The position numbers were made by a program, and so were the translations under genes. Below are positions 1 to 8,873 of a stretch of 64,000 bases of DNA, piece by piece. Each line of letters opens with the position of its first letter. Positions within the stretch are counted from its first letter, which is position 1. The stretch is from positions 62,001 through 126,000 of the forward strand of contig DHWB01000007.1 in the NCBI GenBank assembly GCA_002412965.1. Direction: 5' to 3'. This DNA is from Desulfomicrobium sp. UBA5193. GTDB taxonomy: Bacteria; Desulfobacterota; Desulfovibrionia; Desulfovibrionales; Desulfomicrobiaceae. The notes beneath the pieces are model-generated. The model was not told the DNA's origin. It was given only the letters and a program-made list of their open reading frames with translations, and searched no databases.

Positions 1-1
1 C

Positions 2-2233
2 CTCGACAGCAAGCCTCAGCCCATCGTGGATGAATACACATATCCGCTCTCCGCGGTGGATAGAAATCTTGTCGATATCGTCGGAGGAAAATGCGCAAAT
101 CTCGGGGAAATCCAGAATCACGCAAAAATTGCTACACCTCCAGGTTTCGCGATAACCACCGCAGCCTACGATGCCTTCCTGCAAACCGAAGGTTTGCGCG
201 ATGAAATCCTCAAACTTCTTCGCGAAGCGAAGGCGGATGATCCATCAACCGTTGTCTTGGTGTCGGAATCCATTTTCAAGACAATCAACCAGGTCCACGT
301 CCCGGAGCATGTCCTGCGCGCCTTGCTGAATGCATGGGATTCAACCTTTCCCGACCCCACGTCAGTCCGGACCGCATTGCGCTCCAGCGCCATCAGCGAA
401 GATGGAATTCTCTCTTTTTCCGGCCAATACCGCACCATCCTCGGCGTCACCAGGCAATCCCTGGAGAGCGCTTTTCGCGAAGTGCTGGCCAGCCTTTTCT
501 CCCCCCGGGCCATCACCTACCGCATTCATCACGGCGTATCCTTCGAGCAATGCGCCATGGGCATGGCCTGCATTGAAATGGTGGATGCCCTGGCCAGCGG
601 GATCATTTTCTCCCGCCATCCCGTCAATCCGCTCTCCGACGAAATGGTCCTGAACGCCATCTGGGGTCTGGGCGCTTATGCCGTGGACGGAATCATCGAA
701 CCTGACACGTGGCAGATCAAACCAACCCCCGTTCCGATGATCTCGTCGCAGCATGTTGCCGACAAACGAGTAAAACTGATTTCGGACGCCAAGGGCAAAC
801 ATGAGGAGGCTGTGCCGGAAGCAATGCGAGCCGTGCCGTGCCTGAAAACAGAACAGGTCCTGGAGCTTGCGACGATCGCAGCCAAGCTCGAAGCGCATTA
901 CCACCACCCCCAGGACATCGAGTGGGCTCTGAACACGCAAGGTCAGATCATGATCCTGCAAAGCCGGCCCATGCGTCTCGCGAGCGTCCACCATAACGGC
1001 CTGGCTACGACTGCGATCGAAGGCGCCGAACTTCTGCTCGACAATGCCGACATCGCCTGTTCCGGCATCGGCACTGGACAAGCCGTCCTGGCCAGCGCTT
1101 TGAAAGATCTCTCCGATTTTCCCGCAAACGGCATTCTGGTCGCTCCTCACTCCCTGCCCAACTACGTCATGGTCATGAACAGGGCGCAGGCCATCGTGAC
1201 CGAGGCAGGCAGCATCACTGGCCACATGGCCTCCCTGGCCCGCGAATTCAACGTCCCGACAATACTCAATGCGAAGCATGCCACGACGCTCATCACGAAT
1301 GACCAAACTCTGACCGTGGACGCCATCACCGGCCGGGTCTACGCCGGAATCGTCGAGGAGCTCATGGCTTTCAAGTCCGCGAGCACATTCAAGATCGCCG
1401 ACACACCCGTCCACGCCACCCTCAGACAGGTTGCGGATCAGATCATTCCCTTGCACCTGCTCGATCCCAAGTCTCCCCTGTTCCGCCCGGAGTCCTGCAC
1501 CACGCTGCACGATGTCATGCGGTTCGTGCATGAACTTTGTTACACGGAAATGTTCCGCATCAGCGACCGCGCTTCCGATGCAGGATCCGTGTCCTGCCAG
1601 CTCAAGGCCAAACTGCCCATCGATCTGCATCTCATCGACTTGGGTGGCGGGCTGAAAGATGCCGACGGACCCTATGTATATCCCGAACAGATCACTTCGG
1701 CGCCCCTGGCCGCGCTGCTGTCCGGCATGCTTCGCCCCGAGGTGCATGTGCGCGGCCCCAGACCCATCGACGTGGGAGGCTTTCTCTCCGTCATGAGCCA
1801 ACACTTGCTCGAACCGCCAACGGTCCAGGCGCAGCGCTTTGGCGAACGCAGTTACGGCATCGTCTCCGACAAGTATCTCAATTTCAGCTCCCGCGTGGGG
1901 TATCATTACAGTGTGATCGATGCCTATTGCGGAGAAACCGTGTCCAAAAACTACATCACGTTCCAATTCAAGGGCGGCGCGGCCGACGAAATCCGACGCG
2001 AACGCCGAGTCCGCTGCATCGCAGAAATTCTCGGTCGCCTCGGCTTCGCCACCGATGTCTGCGGGGACATGACACAGGCCAGATTCCAGAAGTACGCCCC
2101 GGAAGAAATCCGGGATCGTCTGGATCAACTGGGCCGACTGCTCATCGTCACCCGGCAAATGGACATGCTCATGACCAGCGAAGCCTCTGTAAAAACCATG
2201 GCCGACAATTTCATGGCCGGAGACTACCATTAG
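2..2233 (+). CDS. PEP synthase / pyruvate phosphate dikinase-like protein, 5' end probably outside the window
   Basis: Seen: residues counted from the GTG at 26. An N-terminal ATP-grasp nucleotide-binding domain covers about residues 8-320, with GGKCANLGEI (20-29), RSSAISED (119-126) and the end motif ILQSRP. A swivelling phosphohistidine domain follows, with TEAGSITGHMASLAREFNVP near residues 390-410; its His is the expected phosphate carrier. Known: PEP synthase and PPDK continue into a TIM-barrel PEP/pyruvate domain. That barrel is not recognisable here; about 270 residues of unknown type end the protein, so pyruvate may not be the acceptor (inference). The frame stays open to the left edge, and the GTG at 26 has no ribosome-binding site, so I read this as a 5'-truncated gene. 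Phosphotransfer to an unidentified acceptor is likely; the true substrate is unknown. Confidence 0.75.
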   Translation, partial: LDSKPQPIVDEYTYPLSAVDRNLVDIVGGKCANLGEIQNHAKIATPPGFAITTAAYDAFLQTEGLRDEILKLLREAKADDPSTVVLVSESIFKTINQVHVPEHVLRALLNAWDSTFPDPTSVRTALRSSAISEDGILSFSGQYRTILGVTRQSLESAFREVLASLFSPRAITYRIHHGVSFEQCAMGMACIEMVDALASGIIFSRHPVNPLSDEMVLNAIWGLGAYAVDGIIEPDTWQIKPTPVPMISSQHVADKRVKLISDAKGKHEEAVPEAMRAVPCLKTEQVLELATIAAKLEAHYHHPQDIEWALNTQGQIMILQSRPMRLASVHHNGLATTAIEGAELLLDNADIACSGIGTGQAVLASALKDLSDFPANGILVAPHSLPNYVMVMNRAQAIVTEAGSITGHMASLAREFNVPTILNAKHATTLITNDQTLTVDAITGRVYAGIVEELMAFKSASTFKIADTPVHATLRQVADQIIPLHLLDPKSPLFRPESCTTLHDVMRFVHELCYTEMFRISDRASDAGSVSCQLKAKLPIDLHLIDLGGGLKDADGPYVYPEQITSAPLAALLSGMLRPEVHVRGPRPIDVGGFLSVMSQHLLEPPTVQAQRFGERSYGIVSDKYLNFSSRVGYHYSVIDAYCGETVSKNYITFQFKGGAADEIRRERRVRCIAEILGRLGFATDVCGDMTQARFQKYAPEEIRDRLDQLGRLLIVTRQMDMLMTSEASVKTMADNFMAGDYH

Positions 2234-2597
2234 GCACCTTTCCCACCGGATTTGCGCGCGTCAGCAAGCCCGCGACCATCCTTCTCGGCGCTGGCGTTTC
2301 ATCTCCTTGCGCCCTGAATGACTCCTGCACACATTCCAGGCAAAATTCCCAAAATCCATGATTTATTCCTGCCTGTCCGTTCTAAAATGACTAGGAAAAG
2401 GGGATGCAATCCTATCGACACAACTTCGGTCCAAACATAGATAATCTATTGAATTTCTCCATACTCCGCCGTTGACCGCCTGCGACACCATGCGCGTGCA
2501 GATACGTTGCGCCACCACGGATACCTTGCCCGTCTCGTTGGTGGCGACCTGCGTTTTGGAGAAACAATACTCAAATTTCCACACGGGAGACTGAAAA
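2234..2597. other. Intergenic stretch, no clear gene
   Basis: 364 bases separate the PEP-synthase-like gene from the glutamate-synthase-like gene. I see no convincing gene. A 34-codon frame (2490-2594) opens with ATG and ends just before the next start codon, but it has no good ribosome-binding site and resembles nothing I know. A weak hairpin with CCACCA/TGGTGG arms lies near 2512-2544. The promoter of the following gene is presumably here. Confidence 0.4.
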
Positions 2598-4235
2598 ATG
2601 ATCCAATGGCCCAAAAGCAATGATGTTCTCGGCACCACCAATCGCGGCAACCCTGCCGAATCCGGCTTGTGCACCCTGTGCCGCTCGGACTGCGCCGGCA
2701 AATGCGAAACCTGGATGTCCTGCCTCAAAGGGCGGCACATGCTCTACCCCCGGGATTTCGGCTCCGTCACCGCCGGCAGCGCCAACACCTGCCACATCGG
2801 GGTGAGCTACAATTCCCTGCGCATCCAGGGCTACAACTACGGCGCACAGGGCGTTGCTCCCGGCCGGACCACCAATCCCGACGACTGCCTGTTCACCAAC
2901 GTCTCGCTGGAAACATCCTTCGGCGCCACGGAGAAGACCAAGGTCCGCATGCCGCTCATGACCGGCGCCCTCGGGTCAACCTTCATCGCCGCCAAATACT
3001 GGGATTCCTTTGCCGCCGGCTGCGCTCTGGTCGGCATTCCAATCGTCATCGGTGAAAACGTGGTCGGCGTGGACCGCGCTTCGAGCATGGCGAACGGCCG
3101 CATCGAAAAATCCCCGGAACTGGATCGCCGCATCGAGATCTACAACCGCTACTCCGACGGCTACGGCACCATGATCGTGCAATTGAACGTCGAGGACGCG
3201 CGCAACGGCGTGGCCGAATACGTCATCGGAAAATACGGCAACAAGGTCTGCATCGAACTCAAATGGGGTCAGGGTGCCAAGAACATCGGCGGCGAGATCG
3301 AGGTCAAGAGCCTGGATTACGCCCTGTTCCTCAAAAAACGCGGCTACCTGGTCGATCCGGATCCGGAGCTGCCCGAAGTGCAGGAAGCCTTCAAGGCCGG
3401 CGGCATCAAAGGCTTCGCCCGTCACAGCCGTCTCGGCTACACGGACCTGCCCTCCGCTGAAGCCGTGCACCAGAACTTCATCGAGACCGTGGCCTATCTG
3501 CGTAAACTCGGCTTCACCAAGATTTCGCTGAAAACAGGCTCCTACGGCATGGAAGCCCTGGCCATGGCCATAAAATACGCCACCGAGACGAACCTCGATC
3601 TTTTGACCATCGACGGCTCCGGCGGCGGCACGGGCATGAGCCCCTGGAACATGATGGAGACCTGGGGCGTCCCGTCCATCCTGTTGCACTCCAAGGCCGT
3701 GGAATATGGCAACATTCTGGCCTCCAAAGGGCAGAAGGTCGTCGACATGTCCTTTGCAGGCGGCCTCGCCCGCGAGGACCACATCTTCAAGGCGCTGGCC
3801 CTGGGCGCTCCGTTCGTCAAGCTGATCTGCATGGGCCGCACCCTGATGATTCCGGGCTTTCTGGGTTCCAACATCGAAGGCGCTCTCAATCCGGACCGCA
3901 AGGAAAAGATTTCGGGCAACTGGGATAGCCTGCCCAAGACCGTCAAGGACATCGGCGAAAGCCCCGAACAGATCTTTGCCGGCTACGAGAGCCTGAAGAC
4001 CAAGATCGGCGCCGACGAAATGAAGACCGTACCCTACGGCGCCATCGCCGCCTGGACCCTGGCCGACAAGCTCGGCGCGGGCCTGCAGCAGCTCCTGGCC
4101 GGGGCGCGCAAGTTCTCCGTCACGGACATCACGCGTGGCGACATCGTCTCCGGCAACCGCGAAACGGCGCAGGAAACCGGCATCCGCTTCATCACCGACG
4201 TGCAGGACGAGATCGCCCGCAAGATCCTGTCCTGA
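2598..4235 (+). CDS. FMN-binding glutamate synthase-like protein (GltB domain 2 only)
   Basis: Seen: 545 residues matching the central FMN-binding TIM-barrel domain of glutamate synthase large subunit, with the glycine-rich DGSGGGTGMSPWNMME segment near residue 335 and VDMSFAGGLAREDHIFKALALGA near 385. The N terminus has a Cys cluster (CTLCRSDCAGKC, about residues 26-37) that could bind iron-sulfur, although this spacing alone does not prove it. Absent: the class II glutaminase domain and the GXGXG domain of full-length GltB, so it cannot hydrolyse glutamine by itself. Known: stand-alone proteins of this family are common in anaerobes and archaea, and their reaction is often unproven. The start has GGGAGA eight bases upstream. 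It could be an archaeal-type GltB core or another FMN oxidoreductase. Confidence 0.85.
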   Translation: MIQWPKSNDVLGTTNRGNPAESGLCTLCRSDCAGKCETWMSCLKGRHMLYPRDFGSVTAGSANTCHIGVSYNSLRIQGYNYGAQGVAPGRTTNPDDCLFTNVSLETSFGATEKTKVRMPLMTGALGSTFIAAKYWDSFAAGCALVGIPIVIGENVVGVDRASSMANGRIEKSPELDRRIEIYNRYSDGYGTMIVQLNVEDARNGVAEYVIGKYGNKVCIELKWGQGAKNIGGEIEVKSLDYALFLKKRGYLVDPDPELPEVQEAFKAGGIKGFARHSRLGYTDLPSAEAVHQNFIETVAYLRKLGFTKISLKTGSYGMEALAMAIKYATETNLDLLTIDGSGGGTGMSPWNMMETWGVPSILLHSKAVEYGNILASKGQKVVDMSFAGGLAREDHIFKALALGAPFVKLICMGRTLMIPGFLGSNIEGALNPDRKEKISGNWDSLPKTVKDIGESPEQIFAGYESLKTKIGADEMKTVPYGAIAAWTLADKLGAGLQQLLAGARKFSVTDITRGDIVSGNRETAQETGIRFITDVQDEIARKILS

Positions 4236-4343
4236 TCAAACATCTGCCAGGGGCGGACCGGCCGCATGCCGGTCGCGCCCCTGGCACCCTGCTCCATCCT
4301 GTGCTACACGGCCCCACGCGCCCACCGCCCAGGAGAGACGTTC

Positions 4344-5489
4344 ATGACCATCAAGCCAGACAGCACCGACGATTTTCCCACCTCGCGCGAAGAGTGGACG
4401 GCTTTCGTGGCCCAGAGCCATAGAACCGAAAGCGCCCTCTTAGAACGCATCAAGGAACTCAATTGCCTTTACGGCATCACCCGTCTGGCCCAGCGCGTGG
4501 ACCAGCCCTTGGGCGCCCTTTTGACCGGCATCGCCGACCTCATCCGCGCCTCCTGGCAATATCCGGACATCACCTGCGCCTCCATCAGGCTGGGGGACAC
4601 GCGTCACTGCTCCGAAAATTTTCTGCACACCTCCTGGAGTCAGGCCAGCCCCGTCATCATTCAAGGTGAAGAGTGCGGCGAGGTCGAGGTCTGCTATCTG
4701 GAGGAACGACCGGAGTGCGATGAGGGCCCCTTTCTGCGCGAGGAACGCAGCCTCATCGACGCCGTGGCCGACCTGATCGGCAGGATAGTGGCCCAGCGCC
4801 GGGTCGAGGAGCAGATGCGCGTCCTGTCCCAGGAGCTGATCATGGCCCAGGAAAACGAACGCCAGCGCATCGCCCGGGAGCTGCACGACCATCTGGCCCA
4901 GGACCTCTCCCTGGCCAGGGCCGATCTGGAGCGCGTCAACTGCACCCTGCCGGAGGGCGGGCCGTGGAAAGGGCAGACAGGAGCCATCGCCGAGCGCCTT
5001 GGCTCGGCCATCCGCTCCATCCGCGATCTGGCCTACGGGCTGCTGCCTCCGGGATTGACTGAGCTGGGCCTGGTGGAGACGGTGCTCGCCCACTGCGAGG
5101 ATTTTTCCCTGCGCCACGGCATCGCCGTCGAAGTCTTTGCCGACGGTCTGGATGGGGTCGACTTCGATTTCGACACCCAGATCAACATCTACCGCCTGAT
5201 CCAGGAAGCCCTGAACAACGTGCGCAAGCATGCCAAGGCCAGCCGCGTGGCCATCCGCCTGCTCGGGTCCTACCCGAGCCTGCTGGTGCGCATCGAGGAC
5301 GACGGCTGCGGAGCGGACATGGAGCGCTGCCTGTCCCAGGCCGGACGCACCAAGCGCATGGGCCTGTGGAGCATGCGCGAACGGGTCCGGCTCCTGGGCG
5401 GCAAGATCAGCTTCCGCTCAAAACCTGGCCAGGGCCTGCACATCCGCATCGAAACCCCGCTCAACCGGAGCAGCAGTGAGCACGCCTAA
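4344..5489 (+). CDS. Sensor histidine kinase, NarL/DegS (HisKA_3) type
   Basis: Seen: an ATG at 4344 with AGGAGAG nine bases upstream gives 381 residues. No membrane segment is evident, so it is probably cytosolic. An N-terminal sensory region of about 150 residues is followed by the HisKA_3 dimerisation helix RQRIARELHDHLAQD, with the phosphorylated His at residue 181, and an ATPase domain with EALNNVRKHAKASRV (N box), DDGCGAD and GLWSMRERVRLLGG. The short Gly-rich ending is typical of NarX/DegS-class kinases. The stop overlaps the next gene, a LuxR-type response regulator, by 14 bases, so the two form a translationally coupled pair. The signal is unknown; the N-terminal part may be GAF-like (inference). 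Confidence 0.9.
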   Translation: MTIKPDSTDDFPTSREEWTAFVAQSHRTESALLERIKELNCLYGITRLAQRVDQPLGALLTGIADLIRASWQYPDITCASIRLGDTRHCSENFLHTSWSQASPVIIQGEECGEVEVCYLEERPECDEGPFLREERSLIDAVADLIGRIVAQRRVEEQMRVLSQELIMAQENERQRIARELHDHLAQDLSLARADLERVNCTLPEGGPWKGQTGAIAERLGSAIRSIRDLAYGLLPPGLTELGLVETVLAHCEDFSLRHGIAVEVFADGLDGVDFDFDTQINIYRLIQEALNNVRKHAKASRVAIRLLGSYPSLLVRIEDDGCGADMERCLSQAGRTKRMGLWSMRERVRLLGGKISFRSKPGQGLHIRIETPLNRSSSEHA

Positions 5490-6144
5490 ACGCATTCTCA
5501 TCATCGACGACCACCCGCTCTACCGTGACGGCCTCAAGGCCCGCCTGGGCGCCAGGCCCGACTTCACCGTCGTCGGCGAAGCCGGAACCTGCGCCGAAGG
5601 TCTGCGTCTGGCCCAGGCCCTGTCCCCGGACCTGGCCCTGATCGACATCTCCCTGCCCGACGGCAGCGGCATCGAACTGACTCGCGAAATCCGCGCCTCC
5701 CAGCCGGATCTGCCCGTGCTCATCGTCAGCATGCATGCCAAGCTCGACTTCATCGCCGCCGCCTTCCAGGCCGGGGCCAGCGGATACATGTCCAAGGAAT
5801 CGGGCGGGGAAGGCATCCTGCAAGCCATCGAGACCGTGCTCTCCGGCGGACAATACCTCGACGGATCCCTCTCGCCCTCGGTGCTGCGCAGGCTCAGCGA
5901 CATCTCAAGCCGCAAGGCCAAGACCGTGGACGCGTCCTACGGCAGCCTGTCCCTGCGCGAACAGCAGGTCATGCGCCTGCTGGCCGAGGGACTGACCGCC
6001 GAGGAGATCGCGGCCAAACTCTTTGTTTCCCGCAAGACCATACTCAACCACCGCTACGCGATCATGACCAAGCTCGGCATCAAAAGCCCCATGGCCTTCG
6101 TGCGCCACGCCGCCCGCCTCGGACTGATCGACATCGAAGACTGA
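5476..6144 (+). CDS. LuxR/NarL-family response regulator
   Basis: Seen: a GTG at 5476 inside the end of the kinase gene starts a protein opening STPKRILIIDDHPLYRDGL, an orthodox receiver domain. The acidic pocket is IDDH and the phospho-acceptor is Asp57 in LALIDISLPDG; VSMHAK and the Lys in YMSKES complete the active site. The C-terminal LuxR helix-turn-helix runs from SLREQQVMRLLAEGLTAEEI to KLGIKSPMAFVRHAARLGL. Total 222 residues, normal for the family. The frame is open further upstream inside the kinase gene, but no protein-like sequence precedes the GTG. It is the cognate partner of the kinase at 4344; its targets are unknown. Confidence 0.92.
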   Translation: MSTPKRILIIDDHPLYRDGLKARLGARPDFTVVGEAGTCAEGLRLAQALSPDLALIDISLPDGSGIELTREIRASQPDLPVLIVSMHAKLDFIAAAFQAGASGYMSKESGGEGILQAIETVLSGGQYLDGSLSPSVLRRLSDISSRKAKTVDASYGSLSLREQQVMRLLAEGLTAEEIAAKLFVSRKTILNHRYAIMTKLGIKSPMAFVRHAARLGLIDIED

Positions 6145-6290
6145 GCCCGCGCACCCGAATTTCCGGTGACAGCACCAATTGCATCTTTACCCTGGCGGGC
6201 GATCATGGTTACAGATGAGCCAGGATGCCCGCACGCGCCTCGCCCGGCCTCCCCGACGTACACGTTGTCTGCCTTCATCAAGGATTTTTC

Positions 6291-7598
6291 ATGTTTCGCT
6301 CTTTTGCTTTGCTGCTGCTGGTTTTTTTGCTGGTTCTGGCCAACGGCTTTTTCGTGGCTTCGGAATTCGCCCTGGTCGGAGTGCGGCGCTCACGCATCGC
6401 CACCCTGGCCGCCGACGGCAACAAAAAAGCCAAGCTGCTGCTGCGCCTCATCGATCACCTGAACGCCTACATTTCCGCCACCCAGCTGGGCATCACCCTG
6501 TCCTCCCTGGCGCTGGGCTGGATCGGCGAACCGGCCATAGCCCGGCTCCTGGAGCCGCTGCTCGAAGGCCGTATCCCGATCGCCGTGATGCACTCCATTT
6601 CCTTCGCCATCGCGTTCAGTCTGATCACCTTTCTGCACATCGTGCTCGGTGAGCTGGCCCCCAAGACCATCGCCCTCGAACGGGCCGAAAAGACGGCCCT
6701 GGCCATCGCCCTGCCCATGGAGATCTTCTACCGCCTCTTCTACTGGCCCATCCGCCTGCTGGACTGGTCCGGCACGCGCACGGTCCGGCTGCTGGGTTTC
6801 ACTCCCAACCCAAACCATGGCTCGGTCTACACCGAGGACGAGCTGCGCATGCTCATCGACGCCAGCTACTCCAGCGGACAGATCGAGGAGGAGAAACGCC
6901 GCCTCATCCGCCGCGCCTTCGACTTCAACACTACCGAGGCCTGCGAAGCCATGATCCCGCGCTCCGAGATCGCGGCCCTGCCCGTCAGCTCGACTCTGGA
7001 TGAAGTCCTGGAAGCTTTTCGCGCGCATGGGTATTCGAGACTGCCAGTCTATGGCGAGGATCTGGACGACGTGGTCGGCGTGCTCTTTCGTCAGGACATG
7101 GAGCCTTTCATGGCTCGCGAGCCGGGCCTGATCTTTTCCATGACGGCCCTGCTGCACCCGCCCACCTTCGTGCCCTCGGGCAAGCATCTGGGCAGCCTGC
7201 TCAAGCAGATGCAGGCCACGCGCACCCATCTGATCTTTGTCATGGACGAATACGGAGGGCTGGAGGGGCTGGTCACCCTGGAGGACGTGCTGGAAGAGAT
7301 CGTGGGCGAGATCAACGACGAGTATGATGAAGAGGTGCGCTCCCAGATCGTGCGCGACGGCGCGGCCTTCATCCTCGACGGCATGCTTGCCGTGCGCGAC
7401 GCCAACCGCAAGTTGAAGCTGAAACTGCCCGAAGACGAAGCCTACACCACCGTGGCGGGCTTCCTGCTGGCCCAGGCCGGACGTGTTCTGGAACCGGGCG
7501 ACGAGGTACCCGTCAAGGAAGGGGTCTTCAAGGTGGAACGGGTCGAACGCCGCCGCATCACGCGCATACGGTTCACGCCGGCGCCGAGTGGGGAGTGA
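6291..7598 (+). CDS. CNNM/CorC-type membrane protein with CBS pair (hemolysin-family)
   Basis: Seen: start at 6291 with AAGGA about six bases upstream, 435 residues. The N-terminal DUF21/CNNM region (about residues 1-190) has hydrophobic helices (LLLLVFLLVLANGFFVASEF at the start), then the YTEDELRMLIDASYSSGQIEEEKRRLI linker, two CBS domains (about 205-330, including MIPRSEIAALPVSSTLDEVL and FVMDEYGGLEGLVTLEDVLEEIVG) and a C-terminal CorC_HlyC domain. Known: the family includes Mg2+/Co2+ exporters and regulators of magnesium homeostasis; the name hemolysin is historical. Most likely it is a magnesium or cobalt efflux protein whose CBS domains bind nucleotide (inference). It stands alone, 146 bases after the response regulator, and is followed by a large inverted repeat. 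Confidence 0.88.
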   Translation: MFRSFALLLLVFLLVLANGFFVASEFALVGVRRSRIATLAADGNKKAKLLLRLIDHLNAYISATQLGITLSSLALGWIGEPAIARLLEPLLEGRIPIAVMHSISFAIAFSLITFLHIVLGELAPKTIALERAEKTALAIALPMEIFYRLFYWPIRLLDWSGTRTVRLLGFTPNPNHGSVYTEDELRMLIDASYSSGQIEEEKRRLIRRAFDFNTTEACEAMIPRSEIAALPVSSTLDEVLEAFRAHGYSRLPVYGEDLDDVVGVLFRQDMEPFMAREPGLIFSMTALLHPPTFVPSGKHLGSLLKQMQATRTHLIFVMDEYGGLEGLVTLEDVLEEIVGEINDEYDEEVRSQIVRDGAAFILDGMLAVRDANRKLKLKLPEDEAYTTVAGFLLAQAGRVLEPGDEVPVKEGVFKVERVERRRITRIRFTPAPSGE

Positions 7599-7624
7599 GG
7601 AGGGGAGGAAATGCCTCCAGCGGG

Positions 7625-7791
7625 CCGGGGTGTTTCGGGTGAGGGCCGCCGACTGTCTGACTGATCCAGGCATCGTTTGCTTCCCCGCTGCTCAGCCGCC
7701 CAAAGCGCAAACCGATGTTCTCCGCACGCAGCGGGGAAGCATTACGAGGCCGGAGAAGGAGTTTCGGCGGTCTTCGCCCGAAACGCCCCGG
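7625..7791. repeat. Long imperfect inverted repeat between convergent genes
   Basis: Two nested pairs of arms face each other. The outer arms are 7625-7652 and 7764-7791 (28 bases, four mismatches); the inner arms GCTTCCCCGCTGC (7679-7691) and its exact reverse complement at 7728-7740. All four outer mismatches become G-U pairs in the plus-strand RNA, which suggests a folded RNA or a pair of inverted palindromic repeats. It sits between the end of the CBS protein gene and the end of the minus-strand zinc-ribbon gene. No T-tract follows, so it is not a standard terminator. Confidence 0.65.
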
Positions 7792-7840
7792 ACCACGGCC
7801 GCACTGAGGCTATTTTCTAGCCACAGTGGCACCTATCAAC

Positions 7841-8074
7841 CTAAACATCGATCTTGGTCCCCGAATACGTGAACGCGTTCTTGTTCATCTTGATGAACGT
7901 CCCCTTGTCGATGCCCACGGCCTTGCCGCATTCGCACCAGACCTTGCCGTCCCGCTCCTCCATGAACCAGACCTTCTCGATCCGCGCCCGGTGGCACCGA
8001 AGCACCTCGCCCGGACCCAGCTTGCGATAGCGCCACAATTTTTTGCGGCAGGCAGCGCACTTGATGACCAGCAT
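7841..8074 (-). CDS. Small zinc-ribbon-like protein
   Basis: Seen: 77 residues starting MLVIKCAACRKKLW and ending TYSGTKIDV. Cys pairs C-x2-C (residues 6 and 9) and C-x-C (WCECGK), plus a Cys-His in LRCHRARI, suggest a zinc ribbon. The ATG overlaps the TAA of the upstream metallo-beta-lactamase gene by one base, so it is translationally coupled to it and last in that operon. No enzyme motif is present. Its role is unknown; a metal- or nucleic-acid-binding accessory protein would fit. It is supported by the coupling and the organised Cys pattern rather than by a recognised family. Confidence 0.65.
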   Translation of the reverse strand: MLVIKCAACRKKLWRYRKLGPGEVLRCHRARIEKVWFMEERDGKVWCECGKAVGIDKGTFIKMNKNAFTYSGTKIDV

Positions 8075-8820
8075 TATTCCGGCACGCTCTCCATGGAGGC
8101 CCATTTCGGTTCGTGCAGGGGCAGGATGTGCTCGGCCAGGGTCTTGGCACGGACCAGGGTCTCGTAGGCCTCGTAGGCGTTGACGTGGGTGCCGGGGGGG
8201 ATGACCTCCATCTCCATGGCCCGCACGGCCTTGGGCGGGTAGAGGTTTTCGAGGATGGTGCAGAAGCCGCAGATAAGGACGCTGCCCTTTTCCGTCGCCA
8301 CCCGAATGGACATGCCGCCCTCGGTATGGGCCGGGGTATGGATCATGGTCACGCCGGGCACGATTTCCGTGTCGCCCGTCAGGGCCATGACCTGCCCGTT
8401 CTCCTCGACCTCTTCGATATAGTCCTCGAGGTAACGGAAATCCAGAGGATGCGGATCGTGAATGCGCGCCAGTTCCTTCTCGTGCACGTAGATCTTCGCG
8501 TTGACGCACTTGGAATCGTTCTCGCAATGGTCGTTGTGCAGATGGGTGTGCAGGATGATGTCGATGTCCTGCGGGACAAGGCCGTATTTGGCCAGCCCGT
8601 CCTCGAAGGTGTATATCTTTCCGCCGATGGCCTTTTCCCGTTCATCAGAGACCACCGGCCGCATCTCCCCGGTATCGACCAGGATCTTCCTGTCCCCGCC
8701 CTCCAGATACCAGCAATAAATGGGGATGGTGTAGGGCGTGCCATAATCATGCTGATAGGTCATCATGCCCTTGTCGAAGACCTTGGTGCCCATGACGATG
8801 GGATGGATGCGATAGGTCAT
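8074..8820 (-). CDS. Metallo-beta-lactamase fold hydrolase, N-acyl-homoserine lactonase-like
   Basis: Seen: 248 residues from an ATG at 8820 preceded by GGAGA. The metal site is HTHLHNDHCEN (HxHxDH motif, about residues 97-107), followed by the downstream His in IHTPAHTEGG and the C-terminal PLHEPKW. The opening MTYRIHPIVMGTKVFDKGMMTY and the KILVDTGEM strand match the family of AHL lactonase-like hydrolases. Known: many members hydrolyse lactones, but relatives act on other esters or thioesters, so quorum quenching is only one possibility. It follows the other MBL gene by 53 bases and is probably distal in the operon starting at the NifX-like gene. A longer upstream frame exists but lacks protein character before this ATG. 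Confidence 0.85.
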   Translation of the reverse strand: MTYRIHPIVMGTKVFDKGMMTYQHDYGTPYTIPIYCWYLEGGDRKILVDTGEMRPVVSDEREKAIGGKIYTFEDGLAKYGLVPQDIDIILHTHLHNDHCENDSKCVNAKIYVHEKELARIHDPHPLDFRYLEDYIEEVEENGQVMALTGDTEIVPGVTMIHTPAHTEGGMSIRVATEKGSVLICGFCTILENLYPPKAVRAMEMEVIPPGTHVNAYEAYETLVRAKTLAEHILPLHEPKWASMESVPE

Positions 8821-8873
8821 GCGTTTCTCCGTGCGATGCGTTGAGGCCCGGACACTGCGCCCGTCGGCGCGGA

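Noticed and set aside
26..28. GTG as the true start of the PEP-synthase-like gene
   Set aside because: No ribosome-binding site precedes it and the frame is open with protein-like codons to the window edge, so a start outside is more likely.
362..2230. Long minus-strand open frame opposite the PEP-synthase-like gene
   Set aside because: It mirrors third-position GC bias of the real gene, shows no family motif and has no ribosome-binding site. Similar long shadows opposite other GC-rich genes (for example 12643-14157 and 46786-48303) were dropped for the same reason.
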